A stretch of 64,000 nt of DNA from Neonectria sp. B-13. Lineage: Eukaryota; Ascomycota; Sordariomycetes; Hypocreales; Nectriaceae. The notes beneath the pieces are model-generated. The model did not search any database and had not been told where the DNA came from. It worked only from the letters and a program-made list of their open reading frames with translations. The stretch is taken from contig NOKP01000002.1 of the NCBI GenBank assembly GCA_002682825.1, forward strand, positions 1,245,132 through 1,309,131, written 5' to 3'. Shown in pieces: positions 48,768-60,766 of this stretch (positions within the stretch are counted from its first letter, which is position 1; every line of letters starts with the position of its first letter). Position numbers and translations under genes: made by a program.

Positions 48768-51529
48768 AATAGCAAATCAAAAGAAAGTTCAAGCGTAGTG
48801 TGTTCTCTTGTATAGAAATTTGGACGGAAATAGTGCATCGAGCGTCTGGAAGTGTTGGGTGTATATATCTCGGGAAGCAATGAAGAAATCTTGTGGGTTT
48901 CGAGGAACGTTATATTGGCAATCTACACAAGAGAGAGGCTCCAAGATAACTTCAAGACAGTGCGACAGTTACCCCGCTTCAGAAACCTGTTATCTCTGTA
49001 GTTGCCTCCCAGCCATGCGTGGCGTTGCTACATGTCGTATCAGCCTGGGAGTCTGCACGTCGCTAAATGTGATTAGTTGATCACATGCCGTAATTCCCCG
49101 GTTCTTAAGAGGCAACCTGTTAAGCGAAGGATGCATCATAAGCCCAGGTGGGCATCGAAATACATGAGGGTGGTCATCGTGGCTCTACACCTCCTCAGGT
49201 ATTACAAACGTTAGAGCAATTTCGGGGGTGACTGTCATTCTCATTGGCAAAAAGAAGAGTCTGTACTCTTACCCCTAGGTCCCCATTATTTACGTTGGTC
49301 GATTTGTACTGCAACAATGACTTCGGAGCTCAGAATAATATCTCATTGCGGGATCTCAGATGGCAAGTCTTGAATATCATGCAACTAACGTTTATAATCC
49401 CTGAGGTGCAGATACAGCTTGTCCGGTACTTCGCAGTATGCAAGGCGAACAGGTTGGAAATCCCTCATAGGAAGTTGGCCTAGATACACCATGTACACGG
49501 ATTTATTCCGCTGGCTGCTGTAGCAATAAGAAGGGAGGGATTGGCTGAGTGAGCGATGCAGCATGAGTTATTGCATGCGGTTCACCAATGAGAGCAGGAG
49601 GGATTCAAAGCGGAATGATAGATCGACGAGGCAAGGCCTGATGTTGGGTCTCCATACGTAAGGGCTGCTTTTATGGTATGATACGGCACGCATGATCCAA
49701 GCTGTGCAGTTGCTGTTTGTCATCTTCGGCCAGTAAACACCCACGAGCTGGAGAATAATTGTGAAGTAAGTGTAATAAACCATCACCATGAACGCTAGAC
49801 ATGGATACGGGGAGAGGCGGGTCTACACTCGCTGGCTTTCGATCAAGATCACTCGGCTGCATGTCGAGAGCGGAAACGAACTACTGTGAGCGGGAGTTGA
49901 TGCCGTCCTCGGCTACTCCCGCGCGCATCGCGGTTATCACATGCATAGGCTACCATTTGATGTGATAAGTGATCAATGAGACATGGTGCTTGGCCCACCG
50001 ATGTGGAGATCATGCGAGTCAGGGCCCTGGTCCAGGGCCACGGACAGGTAAATACAAGTGACAGTGTCGGAATGAATCGTGAAGTTGGTTTGCCGAGGAG
50101 GGGATCAGAGTCACCGAGCGGGCGATGATTGATTGAGCTGATCTATCACAAATAGTGATGGCGAAATACGATAAAATTGTGCCGACTTTGCCGCGGTGCG
50201 TGAGTTGATGCTTCTGCCACATCATGTTGTTGGAGCTCTGTACGAATATCACTTTGACTGTCGTATGGCGACACTTTGGTCACCAGCAAGAATTTAGTCC
50301 AACCAGAAAATGGCAATTGAAAGGTACATTAGATCCCATTCAAATGTATGGGGTGATACAAGCCCTCACACTTCTCAGATCGACATTAAACCCAGGAGCG
50401 ATCCCTATTTCGGCAGCTAATTTGCAACATCACAAAGTCACTGCATGTATCTCTCTCCGCCTTGGCTGGGCTCATGTGGGGCCCGGTACGGAATTGTCGC
50501 CTTACGGCAGTCAAAGGGATGAAGTACATGAATGTCCTCCTTGAATGCGCTCTTTTATCCACCAAGCAAAGAGGCAACACGGGAAGTGGGGGGTACCATA
50601 TCCTTCTGCGACTAGCGAAATATGCTCAACTCCAGTGTGAGTGGCCCTACGGCATATCTACAAAAGATCCCAATTCAAGGACCAATGGAACCTGGATACG
50701 GTAAAATTATCGAATGCGGGGAACCTCGGCGACGAGTTGTCTGTCTTAGTAAGTGCAATATACGTGTATTCGTCTGTATGTCTCTAGCTGGAGGGGGCGC
50801 CACATCAAATGACCCTTTCGGTAAGTGGTTGGAGAGGGCTGTCAGCCGATGCAATCGCCGGTGTATGAGCCCTCCGCCTGGGAATCGTAGACGGACTGCA
50901 AATAATGATAGGAACGTAGGGAGAGCTTGGATGACATAGGTCAGCAGGAGAGATGTCCCTTCGGTATATGGTTTTATGGTTGTCTAAACACCTCAAAAGA
51001 CGTTCGGAAGTAGGCGGCTCATCAAAGAAGGTTATTCTCTGTCGGAGGAGAGTGGGGAACCACTAAGATGTTTGAACATCGGAATCGTCCAAAACAGTGT
51101 TACAATTGCCAACAAATTATAGATGACAAAGCTCATCAGTACTACAGACCGCAATCAAGCGGAAGATGCGCCAAAGAAGGCCATCACCCCAGGCAGGGGT
51201 GCATGGAAACGAGCCTGAAATAGGTCCCATATGGGGGGCCCACACGAATCGTTCAGCAGAAACTACCGGAAGCGTTACCCGTCCCAGCATGAGTCGAATG
51301 GGAATATGTCTTTTAATGCCTGGCTGTATCATCCGCTAGCTCTAAGACTCTACTCCCGATACTTATCGGTTCAGTGGCTTATCTTGACTATACTGAGAAC
51401 AGCACCCTACTATGCAAGTTCATGGTCGTACCGAGGCTCTCGCCCATATTCCGAGGCGTGCAGCTTGCAATCAATCCTCCTCTTCTGTTTGCCTCTTTGT
51501 CCATTTCTGCTTCACATGTTCTCATACAG
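48768..51529. other. gene-poor tract
   Basis: About 2.8 kb upstream of the P450 and downstream of the GH16 gene. No frame longer than about 105 codons clear of neighbouring genes, and none with a recognisable domain or signal peptide. The 48.8 kb end is the P450 promoter. No repeat or RNA gene was seen. Confidence 0.45.
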
Positions 51530-52948
51530 CTACAGCCAGTACAAAGTACCTAGAGCAATCAGGATGAAATTGAAACCAGCACTGATCTGTGTCCCACTGC
51601 TTTGGCTGCTGTCGCTGTCGCAATCCTGGCTGAAAGATGTTGCTTTGCAGTTCGCTGCATCAGCTGATGAGTCGGCACTAGAGCTGGAGCTAGAACTGGA
51701 GTTGGAGCTGGAATCGTCGCTGTGATCATTGCCTGACGAACTGCCTCCAGGGACGGTGTCAGACTTTGAGGATGACTTCTCTCCTTTGTCAGGGTTAAGA
51801 CCCGTGGCCTGGAAAGAGGCGAGAATCGTGTCTTCGCTACTATTAACGACAGTATCATTAGTGGCTCGGGTGCTGTTATAGGTGTAGCTCGTGCCAGAAT
51901 TCGTCCCCGGGGCGCTGGTAGTATTGTAGCACTCAATCACAACTTTGCTAAAGGTAGCGAAGTCGTATCCGTAATCCTCGATGTCGTCGCTTTCCCAGTC
52001 GACTTCACCGCCAGCCCACGCGATAGTGCCCTCGGAATTTGTAGAGAGACCGCCTGGCCAAAGGGACAGTTGAACACGAGCAGGCGTCTGCGGGAAATCG
52101 AAATTTTGAGTAGTCGCATTCCAAGTGTCGTTCTTGTTCAAAGTACGCCCAAGAGTGTCGTCGATATACCACTCGATCTTATCTGGGGTCCAACGAATTT
52201 CGTAATCATGGAAGTTCTTGTAGCTGTCGCTCATGGTGAGATTCTCGCCATGTGTTGGGTCTGGCAGTTGTTGTCAGTATGGATTGGCTGACGGCAGCTC
52301 ATAAAGGATAATGGCCAGCCCTGCGAACTTATAGAGGGAAAAGCTTACACGTAGTAATGCCTTGGAAGAAGTAGTTTGTCTGGGCTGTCTCAAGATCCAC
52401 GCCGATAAACTCGAAATCGATCTCATCCTTGACATCAGAAAAGAGAATAAAGGCAGTGACAACGCCAGAACCACGGCTGCTCTTTAGACGAGCCTTGACG
52501 TTTCCGTACCACATGTATACGGTGGAGGATAAGACAGTCCCAGAGGTGTCTTTCGCCATTGTCAAGAGAGTATTGCCTTTGTAGATAACTGGATCCCCTG
52601 AGGACATCCAATCCGCCTCGGTAGAATTTCCAAGATAGTCACTGATATCGGAAACACGGTCCAGTGAGTCCATTGTGAGAGTGCGGTCCTTGCAAACAGG
52701 GGCGGGCATGCATGAGTCAAGAGAGTATGACATGGTCGGATCACAACCCCCAAGGCAATATGCCCCAACACCGCACTCGCCATAAGCTACGCATAGTATA
52801 TGAGTATAGTTTTCACCTAACGAGGATACATGGACATACTAGAACAACATGGCGAGCTTTTTGGGCACTTGCTATTGGCAGAACAAGTGACAGTCGATAG
52901 AACTGAGCCGGTACCGAGCAAAACACCCAATGCCAGAGAGCGTAGCAT
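51530..52948 (-). CDS. GPI-anchored GH16 chitin-glucan transglycosylase, Crh type
   Basis: Three exons (52948-52840, 52786-52349, 52260-51530) give 425 residues. Order: signal peptide (MLRSLALGVLLGTGSVLSTVTC); a short cysteine module (CPKSSPCC..YGECGVGAYCLGGCDP) like the chitin-binding-type N terminus of Crh proteins; the GH16 domain with DEIDFEFIG (about 157-165), whose two Glu are the catalytic pair; GTIAWAGGEVDW; a Ser/Asp linker with a run of Ser; and a C-terminal hydrophobic GPI signal (FNFILIALGTLYWL). Crh enzymes cross-link chitin to beta-glucan in the wall. Intron 1 (53 nt) rebuilds the cysteine module; intron 2 (88 nt) follows GITT. Length and layout are typical for the family. Confidence 0.9.
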
Positions 52949-53898
52949 TACGAACAAAATTAATATATACGAATGGGCCACAAGGGTCAGGTGCTGCGGT
53001 CTCAATGGCTAAGCACCAGAGTTGAAGGGGCGTATTAAAAATGGAGTGATGCTTGCAGACTCGGCCGTCGGGTCGTCGCAAGGGCACTGGAAGGAGGGGG
53101 CCAGTTTTGTGGAAAGGAGAGTCCAGCAAAACACGAAAAGGATTCGTCGACCGGCTGGTCGGGGGAGTTAGATGGAATCAAATAGGAGAAAGCAAGGAGC
53201 GGCGCACAATTAATCCACAGACGAGGGAGGATCCGTGGGTTCATCGCTTATTTGGAATCCGGCACTGTGGATAGGCGACAGATGAGGAGGAGAACAATAC
53301 CCAAAGAAGTAACTCATCACCTCATTCGATCGGTCTATTGCCCGAATAATGCTGCGGCAGTTCCTTCTGATTTGCTAGTCTACTCGGGTCGGGACCCACG
53401 TACTACGTAGAGCCGCAATGGCGGGAAAACGGCATATCGGGGTGGAGTCAATTGCCCGAATAGTACCAAGACCGCGTCATCCAAGCTGACGACGACGTAC
53501 GCAAAACTAGAGCCAGGAAGCCGAGGCCACGACGAAGCAATTTCCTTTCACTTTTGATAGGGTCACTGTATTCGCTAGTTCCGTGACATTCCTTCCCTCT
53601 CTCGGGCCAAGAGTCGCAGACAAATATTAGGCCGTCTACATCGTCACTAATACAATAACTGCTATCTCAGCCGAGATGCCTCTCATTCAGCTTCCAAAAC
53701 CGCCGGTGCGCCAGTATATCCTTAACCAACCACAAGAATAGCTATCGTCTTCGAAAACTAGCAGGTGGAAACTTCCCAAGCAGCACAGCAACATGGCACC
53801 CACGGTTCGACAAGATTCTCCATCTCATCGGCGACCGGGTCCTCATAGAGATCATCAGCCTCCAATTCACCGCGGCCATAACTCGCTACTCGTCACCT
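52949..53898. promoter_or_regulatory. upstream region of the GH16 gene
   Basis: About 950 bp between the GH16 start and the stop of the next gene. A stretch at about 53760-53900 reads open on the plus strand in one frame but matches nothing known. No defined site was identified. Confidence 0.4.
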
Positions 53899-56013
53899 TT
53901 AGTCTGGCTCCGTGACCCCTTGGAAAAGACTCTGGAAGAGGGCCATGTCCACGCCTTGCAAGGCCCAGTCATCAATGTTCGCTGCCAGCGCCGGATCAAG
54001 CAGGTGCTCCTCCTGGCCACCGTCCCCGTTGAAGCTGAAGAGGTCCGGATTTCCTGCTGCCGAGGGAGGCTGTAGCATCAGCTCTGACGGTTTAGATTGT
54101 GATGGTACGGCTTGCCAGTCTGTATTCACTGACAGGCGGCCTGTTTGGTACCCTTCCGCGTGGTTTACGGAAGCTGATATTCCCAGATGATGTTGTTCTC
54201 GCTCCCGATTCGGATGTGAGATAGGCTCAGAGGAGAGTGAGTCTGTATTTTGATCTGATCGCTCAATCTTGACGGTGCCAAGATACGGTATGTAGATTTG
54301 CACATTGCCACCGTCGCTTACACTGCCGCCACAATGGGACTCTTCGTCAGGCCCGTAAGAGGCGCTGCTGCTGTAAGTGCCACCATTCGAAGCATCAAGC
54401 TCAATAATGAGCAACTGCCTGAGGATACTGGCGATCTCGCAGGCGATGGCGTCGTTGCTAGTTCGAGCCTTATCCTCCATGGTCTCGAGCGTGCGCTCCA
54501 TCATTCCACGATCGCCGAGACGCTGATGGGCCAAGAAGTGAAAGATAGTGGCACTCTCGGTAGTTTCAGCCCGCTGCTTGCGGTGAGCATCAATATGCGC
54601 GAGGCATAGTGTAGTGCTGGAGATGAAGGCGAGGAAGTCCACGCCACGACAGTAGGCGGCCACTGACGAGTTGGAGTAACGGAAAGACACGAAGCGTACG
54701 AGTATTTCGCGGCTAGCATTCACGGCTGTGATCTTGTTATGGTCGTACTTTCGGTCAGTTGAGTACAGCAGGAACGGTAGATGCAGCTGCGCCAGTATGT
54801 GATAGTGTGCAAAGTGGTTCATGACGCGGATGGTCTCACTAAACGCTTCGGCGCCATGGCCAGTGATGGAGGCAAGATCAGGAGCTACCCACCACTGGCT
54901 AGGCATCGAGGCCGCGGCCTTCTGTAGCAGCTTGTCTACCTCATGTGTCGCCTCCATGTCGTGCAGGTTGCCGCCGTTGCGCTGCAGAATGAGCCCCCCC
55001 GCCATGGTGAGGAGACGCTCCATACGCTCCATCGGCGTGCAGCGTTCGAGGATCTTCGGAGCGGCGAAGTTGCTGTCGAGCGAGCCCTGTGGAAGGCCCA
55101 GCATTAACGATAGGTAACGGTCTGAGGAGACCAGGCGGAACCACATGTGCTCTGGGTTGACACGAGCGCGGGTCTCAAGCTCGAGCATCCTCGGCGGCGG
55201 TGAATCGATACCCTTGTGAAGACCCATCATCTGTGCCAACATCATCGCTCGGCGATTTTTGAGCCATGCGCGGCGGAGGTTGCCAGCGTTGTTCTGATAC
55301 ATGCTCTCGATCATAATGCATTCGACACCCTCGATGGAGCCGACAAGATGGTCGTTGCTAGTCACTAGTCTACTGGCGGTTTCGACCAGATGAGACTTCA
55401 ACTCAAGGTCCTTCGTGGAGCAGGATGGTACGCCCTGGAGAAATGTGCCGAGCATCAGAAGCTTCCGTGCTATCAGGACGGGGTGAGATTCTGGTAGAGG
55501 CGACTCCAGCATGTCCCGAGGTGATGGTATGTCCTTTGTCAGGAAGCTAGAGTATGGCATGCACACCAGGCCATGGAAAAGCACCGAGATGCCGACTGGG
55601 GCGCGCAGTACGAGATCGAGCTCGTGCTGACTAGGCCAAACTGCGAAGAGAGCGCGGGATAGGTCATCGTAGTTACCTACTTCACGACATCCGAGACTTG
55701 GAAGAGGTCTTTCCCGCACGTCTTGCCTCTCCCCGGGCTGTTGGGCCGGGGCCAGATGTTCGATGAGCGTCTCCATCTGGCGAAGCCTATCCGCCTTCTT
55801 TCTCAGCGTCGCTCCCTCGTCGCGAAACTCTTGGCTGATGCACCGGGTCCGACGGCTCTTGCAACCGTCGCAGATGGAATCCGTGGGCATGGCGAAGGTG
55901 CATCGGGTCTTCCGTCGCTTACACTCCCAGCAGCTCTGTGTGCCCTTACGGACCTTCCTCCGCGGGGATATGGACGGCGGCCCGCATCCTCCGGCTGACG
56001 TAGAGCTGTCCAT
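53899..56013 (-). CDS. Zn2Cys6 transcription factor
   Basis: Single exon, 704 residues. The zinc cluster follows a short Ser-rich start: SCWECKRRKTRC (about 27-38), then CDGCKSRRTRC (about 48-58), six cysteines with the long third loop common in this group. A basic/leucine segment RKKADRLRQMETLIEHL follows and may be a short coiled-coil dimer helix. The centre has a fungal-specific regulatory region (LKNRRAMMLAQMMGLHKG, MWFRLVSSDRYLSLMLGLPQG in part); the end is Ser/Gln-rich and acidic, likely the activation domain. It shares a 353 bp divergent promoter with an NmrA-like gene, its most probable target. Confidence 0.9.
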   Translation of the reverse strand: MDSSTSAGGCGPPSISPRRKVRKGTQSCWECKRRKTRCTFAMPTDSICDGCKSRRTRCISQEFRDEGATLRKKADRLRQMETLIEHLAPAQQPGERQDVRERPLPSLGCREVGNYDDLSRALFAVWPSQHELDLVLRAPVGISVLFHGLVCMPYSSFLTKDIPSPRDMLESPLPESHPVLIARKLLMLGTFLQGVPSCSTKDLELKSHLVETASRLVTSNDHLVGSIEGVECIMIESMYQNNAGNLRRAWLKNRRAMMLAQMMGLHKGIDSPPPRMLELETRARVNPEHMWFRLVSSDRYLSLMLGLPQGSLDSNFAAPKILERCTPMERMERLLTMAGGLILQRNGGNLHDMEATHEVDKLLQKAAASMPSQWWVAPDLASITGHGAEAFSETIRVMNHFAHYHILAQLHLPFLLYSTDRKYDHNKITAVNASREILVRFVSFRYSNSSVAAYCRGVDFLAFISSTTLCLAHIDAHRKQRAETTESATIFHFLAHQRLGDRGMMERTLETMEDKARTSNDAIACEIASILRQLLIIELDASNGGTYSSSASYGPDEESHCGGSVSDGGNVQIYIPYLGTVKIERSDQNTDSLSSEPISHPNREREQHHLGISASVNHAEGYQTGRLSVNTDWQAVPSQSKPSELMLQPPSAAGNPDLFSFNGDGGQEEHLLDPALAANIDDWALQGVDMALFQSLFQGVTEPD

Positions 56014-56366
56014 GGGAAGAGTAAAGTGGATAGACCAGACCGCGGTTTTGTTGGACCGCGGCGGAGAAGGGAGGTCTAATAAGCCAAGTTGTCAGTGTAA
56101 AGTTCCTCCGCCGCGGTGGACGAATTGCGCTCGGACCTAAGCCTACATCGCCTCCGCCCGGAAATACCTGCCCACTTTCCTCCCCACAGGGGATGATTTC
56201 CTGTATACGGACACACCCAACAGATGGACATATCGTATGTATAAATATCAGAGAGCAGCCCCAAAACTGGCTCCTCAAGCATCTCAAGCATCATATCTCA
56301 CTTGGACTAACTTCTTAACCGCCTCTAACAAACCCCAGGATAGAAATTTATCACATCAAACTAACA
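56014..56366. promoter_or_regulatory. divergent promoter, Zn2Cys6 / NmrA-like genes
   Basis: 353 bp between two divergent starts. TATAAATA at 56240-56247 stands 120 bp before the NmrA-like start. Short GC-rich CCGCGG/CCGCCG clusters near 56040-56115 are candidate zinc-cluster sites. Confidence 0.5.
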
Positions 56367-57586
56367 ATGGTCAAGATCGCAGTGGCCGGTGGCTCTGGAC
56401 GTTCGTCACTCTCGATCAAAAACACTTGCAAGGTACACTAACTTTCTTATAGAAGTTGCGCGGGAAGTCATTGACGCTTTGATCGCTTCAAACAAGCACA
56501 AAATCACTGTTCTGAGCAGGAGGGTAAGGAACGGTCGCGTCTTTTTCTACATGACCCTATCACTAATACAGTTCAGGATGCCTCGACGGTGGACACCATC
56601 CCTGGAGTAGACTGGCGTGCAGTCAACTACGACGATATGAGCACATTGGTTGAGGCTCTTCGGGGAACGCACACTCTGCTTTCTTTCGTCCAGCTACTTT
56701 CGGATCCTGAACAAAAGTCGCAGAAGAACCTGATAGATGCCGCCATTCTCGCTGGCGTCAAACGCTTTGCACCAAGTGAGTATTCAAGGTATATTCACAG
56801 ACCATAACCTGTGAGAACACTACCTAACAGTTACAAGCTCTGACACAATCGACATGCCTTGGTGGGCAGGAAAAGCGCACACCAGGCACTATCTGGAGAA
56901 GGTCAACGAGAAAGAACAAGTAAGGCTTTACTGTCTCCCTACATTTTTACTAATTCCAATCATAATCATCAGGTTCTCGAGTATACCCTGTTCCAGCCAG
57001 GTCTATTCCTAGACTATCTGGCATCTCCCTACCAGACGGCTAAGCACGTGGCTCCGCTGGACAGCATCTTCGATTTCCAGAACTTGCGTGCTATTGTCGT
57101 CGATGGCCACGAAGAGGCCATCATGACTTTGACCACTGCTGCAGATGTTGCCGCGGTTGTTGCCCGAGCAGTCGAATACGAGGGCGAATGGCCTAGGATC
57201 GGTGGAATCAGAGGCAATAGACTCACATTCGCGGAGATTCTTGAAATCGGTGAGAGAGTTCGAGGTACGTTTCATCCCGCTGTGCCCTACAACAAGATTG
57301 AGTTTGTTTATCAAGGATTGTAGGCCGTTCTTTCACCGTTGAGAAAGTCAAGCTGGACGACCTCGAAGCTGGACATCTAAAGACATCATGGGCTCTGGAA
57401 AAGCGCCACCGAGCCGTTTCTGAGGAACAGGCCGCAGCACTTGCCAAGGTGGTATCCATCGGCATGCTTCTAAGCAGTGTCAAGGGTGCCTGGGCAGTAT
57501 CAGATGAGTTCAATCAATTGTTTCCGGACTTCAAGTTCACTGAAACAGAGGACTTCCTCACAAAGGTCTGGGCTGGAAAGTCGTGA
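56367..57586 (+). CDS. NmrA-like / isoflavone reductase family protein
   Basis: Six exons (56367-56400, 56453-56523, 56577-56788, 56838-56919, 56973-57264, 57324-57586) give 317 residues. The N terminus MVKIAVAGGSG plus exon 2 QVAREVIDALIAS forms the Gly-rich NAD(P)H loop. Then ITVLSRR, HTLLSFVQLL, KRFAPSEYS, MPWWAGKAHTRHYLE, and EYTLFQPGLFLDYLASP, all in family order. The first intron uses a rare GTTCGT donor and the third a TACAAG acceptor, but every junction keeps frame and conserved sequence. It is the closer of the two NmrA-like genes here to oxidoreductases of the isoflavone reductase type. Divergent from the Zn2Cys6 gene; it ends about 100 bp from the NLR relic. Confidence 0.85.
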
Positions 57587-57689
57587 TGTTGCGGAGGGAC
57601 ATCTCGCCAATCGAGCGTCAGACTCGGGGCTAAGACGATGCAGCAGTGCCGTTGATAAAAGCAGGAGAAATCTCGCACAGTAAAGGAGG

Positions 57690-58990
57690 TGTTTCTCTAA
57701 AAACCCGAGAATTGAATGGCCAGCCACTGAATCAACGTGTGTTTTTTTAACGTGATTAATCCAATGGGCACAGGCATACTGAACGTATGGTGGCAGACAG
57801 GGATCCACCGTGTCACGATTAATACTTGATTGAAGCAGTTGTTCTTCCGCAAACCAGCGTTCATTACCCTCAAGCAGCTCCCAGCAAGAACCTTGCGTGC
57901 CTTGGTTACGTCCGTCCAGAAAGTATTGTGGTCTCGACGTTGGGCGTCTACCAAAGGTCCCCAAATTATAGGTGTAGAGCTCTCGCGGAAGAGTACGGAC
58001 GTTCTGAAGATGGAGGGATGCTTAAAACCGAGTGCAGAACTTCTAACCTGTCTTCTATGGCTTGCTGCAATTCATGAATGTCCCCGTCAACTTGAAGTAA
58101 CTGTGCCAGTGTGGGTATTGTGAGGGAGGTGGACTGAAGGATAATGGGCCCAACAATATGGCGGAACTCTTCCACTATCCAATGTTTCTGCTGGGGGTGT
58201 AATCGCCATCGTATTGTTGGTTGAGAACGGCCAGGTACATTTGATCTAGCATCGACTCATGTGCCCTATCTCTAACAGCAAGAACTTGGTCCATCTACCT
58301 CTTCGGATTCCCGAGTCTTCGGTCATCCACGAAACAGCAGACGGTAGACGCGACGATTAAGATTGGAACTGCCATGTTGACAATTATATTGATCTCATAT
58401 TTCCCGGGCCAGCTTTATGGGAGCATCCCTGAACCGTCGCCCAGTGCATTATAGCGACCTCGGATTCTGCAATATTTTCCGTGAAGAAGGTCACAATGTC
58501 CTTCTTAATACATCATGAGATACACTGTGTAGTATCAAATCCTGATAGATTCTTTTAGGCCGGACGTTCGTCAATGCAGCCTGCATGGCCAGTTCGGGCC
58601 TACTTTTCAAAAAGAATTCCAGGCGTCGAAGCCGCAAGCTGGAGGCTTGAGGCAAGATATCAACGATGAGCTTGGTGATTGCATTGTTCTGGCACTCATC
58701 CAGAGCGTCGATAACCATAACTATAGGCTGTTTCGGAGTGGTGTAACTTTAGATGGGGGCTCAAGAACGAACTTTGCAAACTGGTCCTCGTAATTGTAAT
58801 CGAAGATCCGAGAGTTCTGGTCGATGGCCTTTCCAATATTACAAGACACAGCGGGCTGCCACCTCGACAGGCCGGCAGGTAACCTATTGAAGACTCGATC
58901 GTTCTCAACGCCTTGGTGGGCGCAATGCTGTTTCATTCGGGGATATTCTGACCATTTTTCAAGGAACCTCATGGTTCATGGCTCTCGAAT
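57690..58990 (-). pseudogene. decayed NACHT-type NLR gene
   Basis: Read on the minus strand, pieces of a fungal NACHT protein follow in correct order but in different frames: QFAKFVLEPPSKV (about 58790-58745), TPKQPIVMVIDALDECQNN (Walker B region, about 58740-58685), SRPELAMQAAL, DIVTFFTENIAE (about 58500), AVPILIVASTVCCFVDDRRLG (residue run split at frame), EEFRHIVGPI through LLHSVLSIPPS-like text (about 58175-58000), CLRVMNAGLRKN, and VDPCLPPYVQYACAHWI (about 57800). At least three frameshifts and several stops separate them. The P-loop and effector end are missing at 58990, and no WD40 or ankyrin repeats follow. Known NLRs of this kind act in self/non-self recognition; this copy cannot. 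Confidence 0.72.
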
Positions 58991-59280
58991 CTCGTGGTCC
59001 GCCTGCAATCTCGTCAGTGCGCCGAGAAGAACAGTGAGAGGCATAGTCAGGGCGCCCTTCCGTTCCCACGTCGGGTTCATCTTCGCCTTTCCTAAGTCAT
59101 ATTGAACGACTTGGCCAATCATCTCGTACGGTTGGCTGACAATGTTGCTGCCCAAGAAGAGGGGTAATCAGGCATTCACCGATATGCATTTGCTTATTTG
59201 CCTCATTACGTGCGCAGCCTGGTTCGAACGCGAGCGCCACTAACGCGTAAAACTCATGATAATCCGTGTCGTGCTCGAAG
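58991..59280. other. intergenic, nothing recognised
   Basis: 290 bp between the NLR relic and the SET-domain gene. No NACHT P-loop or other motif was found here. Confidence 0.4.
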
Positions 59281-60522
59281 CTAAGCAGCAACGTCAGCGT
59301 CCGCCGCGTCTCGTCTACCATACAATTCGAAAGCCATACATGCCCTTTCAAGCCAGGTTCCTTTTGCCAGTGCAAGCCCAGCTATACTAGCGTTTTCATC
59401 TGTTCCGAACTGAACCACAGTCGTCACGACGCCGGTAGCAAGCCTTTTGAGCATAAAGTCGTTCAACAGCCCCTCTTCCTCAACCAGGAAAATGTTGAGA
59501 ATGTCGTAAATCAGCCGAGAGGTGAGGGGGATGTCGAAAGTCTCGGCATCTCGTTTGAGATTTGGGTCAGCGATAAGTGGTGATTTAGAATGATCCCTCT
59601 GTCCATCCAAGTCCACTCCAAGTCTAAGGTACTGCAAACCTCGAATAAATCTTCGTCTGATATCGCTCATTTGTTGGAAAGGAGTGCCCAATTGACAAAC
59701 CTTGCAGTCACACTCAAACCGGAGACGCTGGTGACGTTCTTGTCGAGGCCTACATATAAAGTCCGACTCATAGCAAAATGTGATCTCCTCTCCAGGTGCT
59801 ATATCTCTGGCCGCGTAAATCGCGATGACCCCACTTTCACCTGTGGTTGGAATCGTTGAGTTGGGCAGACACGAATGGTTGAAGCGTGAGTGAAGTAGGA
59901 ACATGCCGTGCGCTTGGAGACCCCTTTGAGTGTCGGCTTCTGAGGCGATCTGGAAAGAATTTTCTGCCATAGCAGACTTCATGGTTGTGAACTGTCTGGA
60001 TGCATTATCGCGGACGCAAAGAAAATGCTGCTTTGAACAAGATGGCAGCTGCTGGAAGGCCATCCGGACATCCCCTTCCGTTATCTGAGGATGCGGCTTT
60101 CGGATCACAAAGAGTGCCTTCTCTTCCAAGATTAAAAGGCCTCGTTCAATACTTCTTGTCGCGAAACCGCCCCAACCCTTGCCTGAGGAAGGCTTCAACT
60201 CGAACGGAGCCTCGGCGGGGACGGGGAGGTGAAGATAGGCTAGGAGGAACGTAAGACACGAAATGAAGTATTGTGGACGGAACTACTTACGATGATTTTG
60301 GGACATGGCGCTCGTCAGGTAGGGTTGGAGTGCCTTGCTTTGATTAACGAAGTGATGCACAGCAAGAACGTTGCGGTGTGCTTTTCTTGTCAGTTGGTCA
60401 AATCGATCACACTCAGTTAAGGAAGAACTGCTGAACCAACAGCCATATCGTTTTCCGGGGTTTAGATGAATAAATGAGATATAAGCCGTATATGATGCGA
60501 GCTGTCGACCTCGCTGACACAT
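59281..60522 (-). CDS. SET-domain protein
   Basis: Two exons (60522-60291 and 60239-59281) give 396 residues. I choose the upstream Met at 60522 because the stretch CDRFDQLTRKAHRNVLAVHHFV before the inner Met (60306) looks conserved and in frame; the shorter start remains possible. The SET core runs from GKGWGGFATRSIERG through RFNHSCLPNS (cofactor knot) to GEEITFCYESDF, followed by a post-SET CDCKVC. The intron is 51 nt with a GTAAGT donor. Lysine methyltransferases carry this fold; this fungal subgroup has no assigned substrate and may act on histones or other proteins. The C-terminal helical part (RRRFIRGLQYLRLGVDLDGQ) is typical of the subgroup. Confidence 0.82.
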
Positions 60523-60681
60523 TTTATTAAACTCGCCGTGATGGTCCGGGGCGGGGAATCATCCGTGGGGTCACAATTCAGATGTAGACAACGGTAAATC
60601 AGTAATTATCAGGCCCAGCAAAAAGATGGAGGAGACATGAGCAATCCGGGATTGCTCATGAAGGCAAAAAGAGAATTGAAT

Positions 60682-60766
60682 GGGCTCCACCGGGGCTCGA
60701 ACCCGGGGCCTCGTGCAGCTGAGTTGAAATCCCAAAGCACGAATCATACCACTAGACCATGAAGCC
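60682..60766 (-). tRNA. tRNA-Pro (TGG) with intron
   Basis: Cloverleaf read on the minus strand: acceptor stem GGCTTCA/TGGAGCC, D arm with TAGTGGTAT, anticodon stem CGTGC/GCACG, T arm CCGGG-TTCGAGC-CCCGG. The anticodon is TGG. About 13 nt of intron follow position 37, the standard tRNA intron site. No 3' CCA is encoded, as expected for a nuclear gene. Confidence 0.88.

Noticed and set aside
51231..51725. 164-codon plus-strand frame with a Leu/Glu tail
   Set aside because: Its end is the antisense of the Ser-rich linker and GPI signal of the GH16 gene; the rest has no recognised domain.
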